Shown: one piece after another, positions 57,379-64,000 of the stretch
How positions within the stretch are numbered: the first letter of the stretch is position 1
How the letters are laid out: every line of letters begins with the position of its first letter
Assembly (NCBI RefSeq): GCF_016907735.1
Contig: NZ_JAFBCP010000001.1
Span: forward strand, 1,178,001 to 1,242,000
Length of the DNA: 64,000 bases
DNA from: Brevibacterium paucivorans
Lineage (GTDB): Bacteria; Actinomycetota; Actinomycetes; Actinomycetales; Brevibacteriaceae
Direction: 5' to 3'
Program-made: the position numbers and the translations under genes
Notes under the pieces: model-generated
Seen by the model: only the letters and a program-made list of their open reading frames with translations
Databases searched by the model: none
Told to the model about the DNA's origin: nothing

Positions 57379-58293
57379 TCATTCTGCTTTTTCATGCCGG
57401 GCATTAAACGCCCACACCAAGCAGAAACATCCGAAAGCGACGATCCCTAACGCCATTACCGTCAGCAAGTACGGTCCGAACGGCTGATCGACCAACGTGC
57501 GCAATGCCGAATTCGTGCCGCCGGCCGCCTCGGGGTCATGCGTGATTGATGACCACATGAACAGACCGCCCACAAAAATGATCGCGGTCCCTTTAGTGAT
57601 GTAACCGACCTGGCCCAGACGCTTCACCCACTGAGCGACGCCCCCATCCAGGTCATCCTCAAACGACTTTTTCACCCCAGAAACAATCTGGCCCACACCA
57701 ACGGCAGCAATCACAACACCGGCCACAGCGATGATCACGACGCCGCCAGGCATGCCCAGCACCTGGCCCACCATGGACTCTTGCTTTTCTTCACTACCCC
57801 CACCAGTACCCGCAACGGCTTGAACGGCACTGGCACACAAGAACGCGTACACGGCACTGCGACCCACTGACGCAATCCTTTTGAACAACCGCTTTGCACC
57901 CGAATACTGCTGATTACCAATCGCCGCTTCAATGAGCTGCCACACCACCAGCGCAGCCAGTCCAACCGCACACACAATCAGCACCACGTATCCAAACGGT
58001 TGTTGTGCAATTTGCTGAGTCGCCCCGGAGTTAGACGCCTCCTGTCCGCTGGCACCTCCGCCCCACGCGATCTGCACACAGATGAACGCAATGACCAAGT
58101 GCACTACGCCGTAGGCAAGTAGACCTACTGTGACAAACCCGCGATACACCGGATTCTGTTGAATCACCTCACCGGCTTTTTCGGCCGTCTCACTATGCGC
58201 GTCACCTGCTTTGTGGGCGACGTTTTCCGCTTTGTCTGCAACGTCTTGTGCCTGGTCAGCCACGTCTTTGGACTTGTCTGTGAGGTCGCTCAT
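57379..58293 (-). CDS. DUF1206 family membrane protein
   Basis: A 304-residue protein: a charged N-terminal helix with repeats (DVADQAQDVADKAENVAHKAG) and three homologous two-helix units, each with a Gly-rich Y-x-G/K start (VYRGFVTVGLLAYGVVHLVIAF, RIASVGRSAVYAFLCAS, LGQVGYITKGTAIIFVGG), which is the DUF1206 pattern. Function unknown. GAGG precedes ATG. Confidence 0.9.
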   Translation of the reverse strand: MSDLTDKSKDVADQAQDVADKAENVAHKAGDAHSETAEKAGEVIQQNPVYRGFVTVGLLAYGVVHLVIAFICVQIAWGGGASGQEASNSGATQQIAQQPFGYVVLIVCAVGLAALVVWQLIEAAIGNQQYSGAKRLFKRIASVGRSAVYAFLCASAVQAVAGTGGGSEEKQESMVGQVLGMPGGVVIIAVAGVVIAAVGVGQIVSGVKKSFEDDLDGGVAQWVKRLGQVGYITKGTAIIFVGGLFMWSSITHDPEAAGGTNSALRTLVDQPFGPYLLTVMALGIVAFGCFCLVWAFNARHEKAE

Positions 58294-58341
58294 GCCTCTA
58301 ATTTACTGAAGCATTGCGGAAAACCACTTGCAATCGAGTTT

Positions 58342-58368
58342 GTATCAGTACATACTATGTATTGATAC
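58342..58368. promoter_or_regulatory. 27-bp operator for the GntR regulator
   Basis: GTATCAGTACATA-C-TATGTATTGATAC is an inverted repeat with one mismatch in 13-bp arms, 24 bp before ATG 58392. A promoter TTGCAA (58328-58333) with CATACT (58351-58356) at 17-bp spacing overlaps it, so binding would block transcription. Confidence 0.75.
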
Positions 58369-58391
58369 ATACAGCTATGGAAGGAAGTGAC

Positions 58392-59402
58392 ATGAACACC
58401 GCGATCTGGTGGATCATCATTTCGGTTGGGGTTCTCTTTGCTACAGCCCCCGTCACTGGCGGTATGCGCAAAGTGAATGAAAAAGAACTCGCCAAATACG
58501 CAAACAAACAGAAACTTCCAACCCCTAACCACCTCCGCCCTGCGCTCATTGAACGAATCACGCAACGTGAACGCGCGGCCCTCATTTGCGGAATTGCTGG
58601 AATCGTCATCAGCTTCGTGATCGGTGCCATTCTGCAGACCGCGTTCGGTGGCTGGGACGCCGACATGCCAATCGCTGGCCCAATCACCCTCATGGGTGTG
58701 GCTTTCGGTGGAGGACTGGGCGGCCTCGTCGCCACCTACCGAACCAAACCGCTCGCCCCTGAACAACCTCGGGTAGCCCGCCCCATTGAAACAACCCTTG
58801 GCGACTACGTCAGCAAAGGTGAGCGGATCGCACTGTGGCTCGCGCCCGTCAGCATCGCTCTGAGCACCGCCACCATGTGGATCATCGCCGCAAGTACCCC
58901 TGGAGTGATTGCGGAATACAGCAACCAGTTCGTGATGCTCACCGTTGTTGCAGGGTTCCTGCTGTTGCTGTGGGGAGCCATGCTGTTCGCCTGCACGCAC
59001 ATTCTCAACCGCCCACAGCACGCCGGCGATGACCTGGAACTCGCCTGGGACGACGCCGAACGTACCGTTGCACTACGCGGACTCATCGACAATGCAATCG
59101 CTATGGCGATGGTGTCATCCCTGGTGACATTGGTGGGCGTTGCCAACGTGATCATCAGCCCTCAGGTGCGCGAAGGCGCCCAAGACCTCACCGCTGGACT
59201 GGGAGGACTGGCGTTCATTACTGGTCTGGTCTGCTGGGCGATCGTCCTGATTCCCTTCCTCACCGGTCGTTTCAACCCCACACCATGGCGCAAACTGTGG
59301 GCCGGAAAAGACTTCGGAACCACCTCGGGGGAAGCAGCTCACACGGACGTAGCCGGTACCCACGCTGCGAACACCGCAACCACCTCGGACGATAACGCCT
59401 GA
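58392..59402 (+). CDS. Hypothetical membrane protein co-transcribed with a GntR regulator
   Basis: A 336-residue protein with about eight membrane segments. It begins MNTAIWWIIISVGVLFATAP, then a charged cytoplasmic loop (KVNEKELAKYANKQKLP), paired helices (ALICGIAGIVISFVIGAI, ITLMGVAFGGGLGGLVA) and further pairs to residue 300. The tail is Thr/Ala-rich. I do not recognise the family. GGAAGG stands before ATG 58392. The GntR gene follows after 38 bp. Confidence 0.75.
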   Translation: MNTAIWWIIISVGVLFATAPVTGGMRKVNEKELAKYANKQKLPTPNHLRPALIERITQRERAALICGIAGIVISFVIGAILQTAFGGWDADMPIAGPITLMGVAFGGGLGGLVATYRTKPLAPEQPRVARPIETTLGDYVSKGERIALWLAPVSIALSTATMWIIAASTPGVIAEYSNQFVMLTVVAGFLLLLWGAMLFACTHILNRPQHAGDDLELAWDDAERTVALRGLIDNAIAMAMVSSLVTLVGVANVIISPQVREGAQDLTAGLGGLAFITGLVCWAIVLIPFLTGRFNPTPWRKLWAGKDFGTTSGEAAHTDVAGTHAANTATTSDDNA

Positions 59403-59440
59403 CGACCACCCTGCCAGACCTGACAGAAAGGACGGATGCC

Positions 59441-59800
59441 ATGTTGCGCATTGACCCCGCAGGTGCGACACCTCCGTACGAGCAGCTTCGTTCGCAGCTC
59501 ATCCAGCAGATCGAGTCCGGAGAACTCCCGCCCGGTTCCCGCCTCCCAGCCGTGCGACGTTTAGCTAGCGACCTGGGAATCGCACCCAACACGGTCGCCC
59601 GCACCTACCGCGAACTCGAAACCCAGGGATATGTGAAAACCGCGGGCCGAAGGGGAACGATCGTGAGTGAAGACACCTCGGCCACGCCTGCACTCACGGC
59701 CACCCGTGACTTCGCCCGCCAGCTTGTGGACATGGGTATTGATGCGGAGTCGGCGGTGAGGATGCTTCGCCGGGCCTTCGCCGAGGTGGCACAGCGTTAA
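59441..59800 (+). CDS. GntR family regulator, YtrA type
   Basis: A 119-residue regulator with winged HTH (PPYEQLRSQLIQQIESGELP, LASDLGIAPNTVARTYRELE) and only a short C-terminal helix instead of a ligand domain, as in the YtrA subfamily. Such regulators commonly repress the operon they belong to. The palindrome at 58342-58368 is the likely target. Confidence 0.88.
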   Translation: MLRIDPAGATPPYEQLRSQLIQQIESGELPPGSRLPAVRRLASDLGIAPNTVARTYRELETQGYVKTAGRRGTIVSEDTSATPALTATRDFARQLVDMGIDAESAVRMLRRAFAEVAQR

Positions 59801-59834
59801 GTGCCTCCCTTACGTGAGTGCCCCGTGAGTGGGT

Positions 59835-59871
59835 AGTGCCCCCGAGGTGGATGTTCCGCCTCGGGGGCACT
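59835..59871. terminator. Terminator between gntR and the MMPL gene
   Basis: 16-bp arms AGTGCCCCCGAGGTGG and CCGCCTCGGGGGCACT (one G-T) with a 5-nt loop, followed by GGGCTTTTT. It contains one CCGAGGTG octamer. Confidence 0.9.
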
Positions 59872-59906
59872 GGGCTTTTTGCGCGGTTGTGTGGGTGGGG
59901 TGCGGG

Positions 59907-62033
59907 TTAGCGCGCGCTGGCGTTGGGCGCTTTGCTTGGCCACCAGATCTTGTCGCCCATGAGGGTGAAGATCGACGGCACGATCACTGCGCGCACCACC
60001 AGGGTGTCGACGATAACGCCTACTCCCACGATCAGACCCAGCTGGCCCAGTGTGACAAGCGGCAGGATTCCCAATGCCGCGAACACCGCTGCCAGCACCA
60101 CACCGGCGCTGGTGATCACGCCACCGGTGTGGGTGATCGCTTCGACCATGCCATCGCGTGTGCCGTGGACCTTCGCTTCATTCCGGGCCCGGTGGACAAG
60201 GAAGATCGTGTAGTCGATCCCCAACGCCACAAGGAACAGGAACGCAAGCAACGGCACCTGCAGGTCAAGGGCTTGCTGACCGAGGAAAACTCGGCTGAGC
60301 CACGCGCCGGCACCAATCGCTGCAACCGTACTTGTGAGGTTGACCAGCAACAGCAGCACTGGCGCCACGATTGAACGCAGCAACACCAGAAGCACCACGA
60401 AGCATACGCCCAGAATCAGTGGGGCGATCAGGAACAGGTCTCGCTTATTTCCGTCGCGCGCATCTAAGTCCTCAGCGACAGCGCCGCCGACGACCGCCTC
60501 GGCGTCAGAAACCTCATGGACAGCCTCACGCAAGTCCCGGATCTGGGCCAAACTTTCCGCAGTGCTTGGCGCGTATTCACTGGTCACCATGACTTTGGTG
60601 AGCGTGCCGTCCTCTGTTTCGTCAACCGGGTGCGCACGCACGATGCCCTCAACCGTCTCCGCTTTGTCGACGACGCCCTGGGCCTTGTCGCTGTTGGCGA
60701 CCACCCAAATGGGCTGGGCCTCGCCCGGTGCGTAGTGCTGGGAAAGGACCTCGAACCCGGTGGCCGATTCGGACTTCACCCGGAATTTTTCAATCTGATC
60801 CAGCCCCACCGAGGTGCCCAGCAACCCGGTCGCCATGATGCCCAGGAGTGCCAGTCCCGCAAGCAGGCTCACGGCAGGTTTGCGCACCACGTTGCTGGCC
60901 GCCCAGCGCCAGAAGGACCGTTTCTGTGTTGTGGCGTTCTGTGAAGTGGCGCGGGCCCCGCCCGAGGTGGTTGCTGGGGTGTCTAATGTCGTTGCGTTCT
61001 GTTCCGGCTTTGGAATGAACGGCCAGAACGCTTTTCGCCCACTGACGGCAAGCAGAGGCGGGAGCAGGAACAGCACCGCTGCGAGCGCGATCACCAGGCC
61101 GATCGCTGAGGCAATCCCAATACCGCGGGTACTTGGAATCACTGCGACCACCAAGATCAGGAGCGCCAGAACAACAGTGAAGTTCGAGGCCAGAATCGCC
61201 GGCACTGTACCGCGCCACGCGTTGCTCAAAGCGGTTCGGTGGTTTGGCGTGCACAGGAGCTCTTCGCGGTAACGAGAGATGAGGAGCAGCGCGTAGTTCG
61301 TTCCGGCACCGAACACCAAAACACTAATGATCCCCGCATCGAACTGCAGGTCCCACGCGGCGCCGGCGGCTGCGGTGACTCGGCCAGCAAGACCGTCGGC
61401 CATGCCCACTGCGAACAGCGGCAAGAGCCACAGAATAGGGGAGCGGTAGGTCAGGATCAGCAGAACCGCCACGATCCCAATCGTGATCGACAACAGCAAG
61501 AAATTCGCGCCATCGAACGCGCCAGCCACGTCCGCACCAAACGCCGGACCACCCGTGACCTGCAATGACAGACTGGCCGGCACCTTGTCAGCCAGGGTGG
61601 CACGCAGGCCGTTAACGACCTCGGCGTTTTCAGTAGACGCCTCACTTACCTGCATGTCAGTGACTAGCAGGGCTGCCTTCTTGTCTTCACTGGGCAGCGG
61701 TCCGCTGGATTCAGCGCCGAGGTGGTCATCAAGTACCGGCAGAAGTTCCTTCAGCTGGGCGAGCTGGTCCTCAGTGAGCTCGGCGCCGTCGTCACGCGTT
61801 GCTACGACCAGGATCGTGCCGCGATCCGCTTCTGGGAACTTTTTCATGAGTTCGGCCGTTTGCATGGATTCGGAGTCAGCGGGGGCGAGGTTCGTGCCCA
61901 CCGGGGCCTTCGCCTTTCCGAACACGCCAAACAGGGCCACGAGTATCAACAGCGAAACGCCCAGTGTGATCCACGCGCCGCGGCGGGATGTGAGGCGATC
62001 CGCAAAGGATTGAGTGTTAATTGAGGTAGTCAT
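59907..62033 (-). CDS. MMPL family RND-type exporter
   Basis: A 708-residue transporter with 12 predicted helices in two repeats. Membrane segment near 18-38, an extracytoplasmic domain to about 175, helices 2-6 (VFGAGTNYALLLISRYREEL), an amphipathic loop, a second soluble domain at about 395-510 and helices 8-12 (LGIDYTIFLVHRARNE). The second repeat keeps the Asp-Tyr proton relay pair, while the first has Asn-Tyr. It is of YdfJ type. GGAGGT precedes ATG. Substrate unknown; no regulator is adjacent. Confidence 0.9.
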   Translation of the reverse strand: MTTSINTQSFADRLTSRRGAWITLGVSLLILVALFGVFGKAKAPVGTNLAPADSESMQTAELMKKFPEADRGTILVVATRDDGAELTEDQLAQLKELLPVLDDHLGAESSGPLPSEDKKAALLVTDMQVSEASTENAEVVNGLRATLADKVPASLSLQVTGGPAFGADVAGAFDGANFLLLSITIGIVAVLLILTYRSPILWLLPLFAVGMADGLAGRVTAAAGAAWDLQFDAGIISVLVFGAGTNYALLLISRYREELLCTPNHRTALSNAWRGTVPAILASNFTVVLALLILVVAVIPSTRGIGIASAIGLVIALAAVLFLLPPLLAVSGRKAFWPFIPKPEQNATTLDTPATTSGGARATSQNATTQKRSFWRWAASNVVRKPAVSLLAGLALLGIMATGLLGTSVGLDQIEKFRVKSESATGFEVLSQHYAPGEAQPIWVVANSDKAQGVVDKAETVEGIVRAHPVDETEDGTLTKVMVTSEYAPSTAESLAQIRDLREAVHEVSDAEAVVGGAVAEDLDARDGNKRDLFLIAPLILGVCFVVLLVLLRSIVAPVLLLLVNLTSTVAAIGAGAWLSRVFLGQQALDLQVPLLAFLFLVALGIDYTIFLVHRARNEAKVHGTRDGMVEAITHTGGVITSAGVVLAAVFAALGILPLVTLGQLGLIVGVGVIVDTLVVRAVIVPSIFTLMGDKIWWPSKAPNASAR

Positions 62034-62109
62034 ACCTCCAGCTCACCAAGGTTTGCGCGTGGGCACATCGCGCCAGTGGTTGAACGTGGAATCCACCAAA
62101 AGGTTGATT

Positions 62110-62172
62110 GGGTGCGGGTTTTGGGTGGTGGTTTGGGGTGGGCTGGGGCCGGAGTTTTAGGGCGGGTTTGGG
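62110..62172 (+). repeat. G-run tract upstream of a hypothetical gene
   Basis: The + strand has at least eight runs of three or four G (for example GGGTGCGGGTTTTGGG and GGGGTGGGCTGGGG) within about 60 bp, able in principle to form a G-quadruplex. It lies in the spacer between divergent genes, 62034-62245. Confidence 0.5.
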
Positions 62173-62245
62173 TCCGGCACCCCGAATAAAAAGTGCCGAC
62201 AACACATGGGGTGAAAGCACAAGTCTATTTTGCAAAGGAGAAATA

Positions 62246-62893
62246 ATGCTTTCACGTAAAAACCTCAACACGATCATTGGTCGCCTGGCAGATGCAGAAC
62301 CTGATGTGGTTGCCGAAGCCTTAAGTGAGCAGTTCGGTGTCCTTGTCATGTGTGTGGGCGATAACTGGAACAGCCCAATCTTGTATGTGGGGTCGGATGG
62401 GGTTCAGAAGAACCTGCTCCTTCCCGTTATCGATGCAGACGAGTGCGGTCCGGATCAAGACCTTTCCGAAGTTGCTGCGCACTACTGGAATGAGGTCAGT
62501 GAGAAGCGTCTGTGCCACACCGATGGTGAGAAGCGCAAAGAGGACCGTCCCCGCAGAACCGACATTGAGGTTCTGGTGTCACTTCTGGAGGAAAAAGAGC
62601 TTCCCGAGGTGCTTTCCGGCCTCAGTGCTCTCACCATGCTGAACTATGTGGACTTTGGTGATCGTGAAGGTGACCTGTACGTTTTGGTGCGCGATGGCCA
62701 GGTCATCAATAGGCCACTGTTGTTGATGGTTCTCTCAGAGGACACTCCTGAAGCGGACGATTCTACGGGCTGTACTGGGGAGGAGCTCACCTTGGACCCG
62801 GACACGTGGCTGGATGTTGAAGAGTTTGCGCACCGGAACCCGCACTTGGAGAGTGAAGAACTCAAAGAAGCGCTGCGCTATTTGAAGGAGTGA
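62246..62893 (+). CDS. Hypothetical protein, 215 residues
   Basis: An acidic soluble protein beginning MLSRKNLNTIIGRLADAEPD. It has no signal or membrane segment. Its middle (KRKEDRPRRTDIEVLVSLLE) is basic, and the end (VEEFAHRNPHLESEELKEAL) is helical. I do not recognise it. AAAGGAG stands 5 nt before ATG 62246; the longer frame from 62108 would translate the G-rich tract. Two palindromic repeats follow directly. Confidence 0.75.
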   Translation: MLSRKNLNTIIGRLADAEPDVVAEALSEQFGVLVMCVGDNWNSPILYVGSDGVQKNLLLPVIDADECGPDQDLSEVAAHYWNEVSEKRLCHTDGEKRKEDRPRRTDIEVLVSLLEEKELPEVLSGLSALTMLNYVDFGDREGDLYVLVRDGQVINRPLLLMVLSEDTPEADDSTGCTGEELTLDPDTWLDVEEFAHRNPHLESEELKEALRYLKE

Positions 62894-62899
62894 AAACTG

Positions 62900-62938
62900 C
62901 GTTTGGCTACAGTCCAGTTCTTGGAGTGTAGCCAAACG
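62900..62938. repeat. Palindromic repeat, copy 3
   Basis: Arms GTTTGGCTACAGTCCA and TGGAGTGTAGCCAAAC with one mismatch and a 5-nt loop, 6 bp after the hypothetical gene. It shares the arm sequence with copies 1 and 2 almost 58 kb away. Confidence 0.88.
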
Positions 62939-62973
62939 ACCGGTTTTGTTCGCTCAGAGTGAAAAAACTGGGT

Positions 62974-63020
62974 GTTTCGCTACACTCGACTCGAACTCCG
63001 GTGCTCGAGTGTAGCGAAAC
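62974..63020. repeat. Palindromic repeat, copy 4
   Basis: Perfect 16-bp arms GTTTCGCTACACTCGA and TCGAGTGTAGCGAAAC with a 15-nt loop. It differs from copy 3 at the same two symmetric positions in both arms (G to C and C to G), a compensated change. The following 63021-63173 shows nothing recognisable. Confidence 0.88.
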
Positions 63021-63173
63021 GCACCCACGAGACTCGCACCCCCACGACTTAGACCCCATACACAAAGCACATCAAGAACTACAGTCTGGACACGAACCTC
63101 GCTTGGATCCGCTCATGGTTACGATCGGGAACCAATACCCAATGAGCCCAGGCCACGTCAGTGAGGTTGTGCA

Positions 63174-64000
63174 ATGTCGCAGAGTCATGAGTCCAGAACC
63201 CCCAGCTCTGGTGCAATAAAGCCCAGCATCCACAACACCCGTCCCATTGAACCGGATGCGGAAGCGCTGGAATCAGCCATCAACCAACTGTCCACTTACA
63301 CCGACTCCGCACAAGACGGCTGGACCCGTCAAGTACTCAGCGAACCGTACAAGGCAGCCCGCGAATTCGTGGCTAACCGCATGAAAAGCGCGGGCCTGGA
63401 AGTCCACACTGACGGTGCGGGAAACATCATCGGTCGGCTGCCTGGTCTGGCTAGCGAACGTGGTGCCAGGCTCAAACCGCTGGTGACGGGTTCGCACACG
63501 GACACAGTTGCCTCAGGTGGCCGGTTCGACGGAATCGTGGGCGTGCTGGGTGCCATTGAAATGGTCGAAGCCATGCGACGCACAGGAAGTCGTTTCGAAC
63601 GCGACCTCATTGTCATCGACTTCTTAGGCGAAGAAGCCAACGACTTTGGAACCATGTGCGTGGGATCAAACACCCTGGTGGGAGGCGTCACCCCGGCCAT
63701 GCTGGACTACACCGACCCCACTGGCGCAAAGTTCGGCGACGCCCTGGCACGCTTTGGTGTGGATCCCAACGCCGCGCTCAACAACGCGTGGCAACCGGGT
63801 TCCTTCCACGCCTACATCGAACTGCACATTGAGCAGGGGCCACAGCTGGAACGGCACAACACCCAGATCGGTGTGGTTACAGCGATCACGGGCATTTCGC
63901 GTTTCATCGCTCAGTTCAGCGGCCGCAACGACCACGCCGGAACCACACCCATGGACGTGCGCCACGACGCTCTCATGGCCGCGGCCGCCTCGGCTTTGAC
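63174..64000 (+). CDS. M20 family amidohydrolase (allantoate/N-carbamoyl-amino-acid hydrolase type), partial
   Basis: Incomplete at the window end (about 275 codons seen). Metal-dependent hydrolase motifs in order: VTGSHTDTVASGGRFDGIVG (first metal His and Asp), DFLGEEANDFGTMCVGS (catalytic and metal Glu), ELHIEQGPQLE (metal His) and GRNDHAGTTPMDVRHDAL (dimer-domain substrate site). This set is that of allantoate amidohydrolase and L-carbamoylase rather than peptidases. ATG 63174 follows a TGA in frame at 63162 and has GAGG upstream. Role: purine or hydantoin nitrogen salvage, inferred. Confidence 0.88.
   Translation, partial: MSQSHESRTPSSGAIKPSIHNTRPIEPDAEALESAINQLSTYTDSAQDGWTRQVLSEPYKAAREFVANRMKSAGLEVHTDGAGNIIGRLPGLASERGARLKPLVTGSHTDTVASGGRFDGIVGVLGAIEMVEAMRRTGSRFERDLIVIDFLGEEANDFGTMCVGSNTLVGGVTPAMLDYTDPTGAKFGDALARFGVDPNAALNNAWQPGSFHAYIELHIEQGPQLERHNTQIGVVTAITGISRFIAQFSGRNDHAGTTPMDVRHDALMAAAASAL

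Noticed and set aside
58290-59021. Minus-strand open frame of 243 codons
   Set aside because: Antisense to the membrane protein of the GntR operon, His/Gly/Asn-rich composition typical of a shadow frame.

Overview
The window is a chromosomal segment of a moderately GC-rich actinobacterium, most likely of the order Micrococcales. The evidence is gene order and families rather than a database match: the dnaA-dnaN-recF-dciA-gyrB-gyrA-DUF3566-tRNA-Ile-tRNA-Ala block, the cca-NUDIX-DUF6049-murJ-pseudokinase-trxB-trxA-cwlM-parB-parA-rsmG-jag-yidC-yidD-rnpA-rpmH block, a DinB/mycothiol-transferase-like protein and many actinobacterial DUFs. I cannot assign a genus. The replication origin lies at about 30.1-32.4 kb, with DnaA-box-like sequences on both sides of dnaA and four perfect 14-bp parS sites 3.5-5.4 kb away, in and just upstream of parB/parA.

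Layout. 0-5.3 kb (minus): replicative helicase DnaB, a MacB-like ABC exporter pair and a DUF445 membrane protein. 5.3-6.4 kb: palindromic repeats, an AbiEi/DUF559-type protein and a strong bidirectional terminator. 6.5-8.2 kb (minus): rpsF-ssb-rpsR-rplI. 8.4-12 kb (minus): membrane glycosyltransferase-like protein and bifunctional PBP. 12.2-15.5 kb (minus): acyl-CoA synthetase and CCA-adding enzyme. 15.6-24.9 kb (plus): NUDIX, DUF6049, MurJ flippase, a membrane pseudokinase, thioredoxin reductase, thioredoxin and a CwlM-like degenerate amidase, which together look like a peptidoglycan-precursor control cluster. 24.9-30.1 kb (minus): parB, parA, rsmG, jag, yidC, yidD, rnpA, rpmH. 30.5-41.4 kb (plus): dnaA, dnaN, recF, dciA, gyrB, gyrA, DUF3566. 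41.6-41.9 kb: tRNA-Ile and tRNA-Ala flanking a 38-codon micro-ORF.

The right part is more accessory. 42.1-48.7 kb: RibD/DHFR-like reductase, surface-anchored 5'-nucleotidase, DtxR/MntR-type regulator convergent with a manganese-type ABC importer. 48.9-53.9 kb: a 150-bp duplicated gene fragment, a hypothetical gene, a His-rich membrane protein, YcnI (DUF1775) and a CopC-CopD fusion, together a likely copper module. 53.9-64 kb: DUF4870, DinB protein, divergent TetR/GAP-family pair with two palindromic operators, a VOC remnant, a toxin-antitoxin pair with a probable leaderless promoter, DUF1206, a membrane protein plus GntR regulator with a 27-bp operator, an MMPL exporter, a hypothetical protein followed by two further palindromic repeats, and the start of an M20-family amidohydrolase cut by the window edge.

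The most unusual signals are an octamer, CCGAGGTG, that I count 49 times on both strands (about 3 expected), a dispersed palindrome with consensus GTTTSGCTACACTCSA, a pseudokinase and pseudo-amidase in the murJ neighbourhood with non-standard starts, and the duplicated gene fragment beside the copper module.
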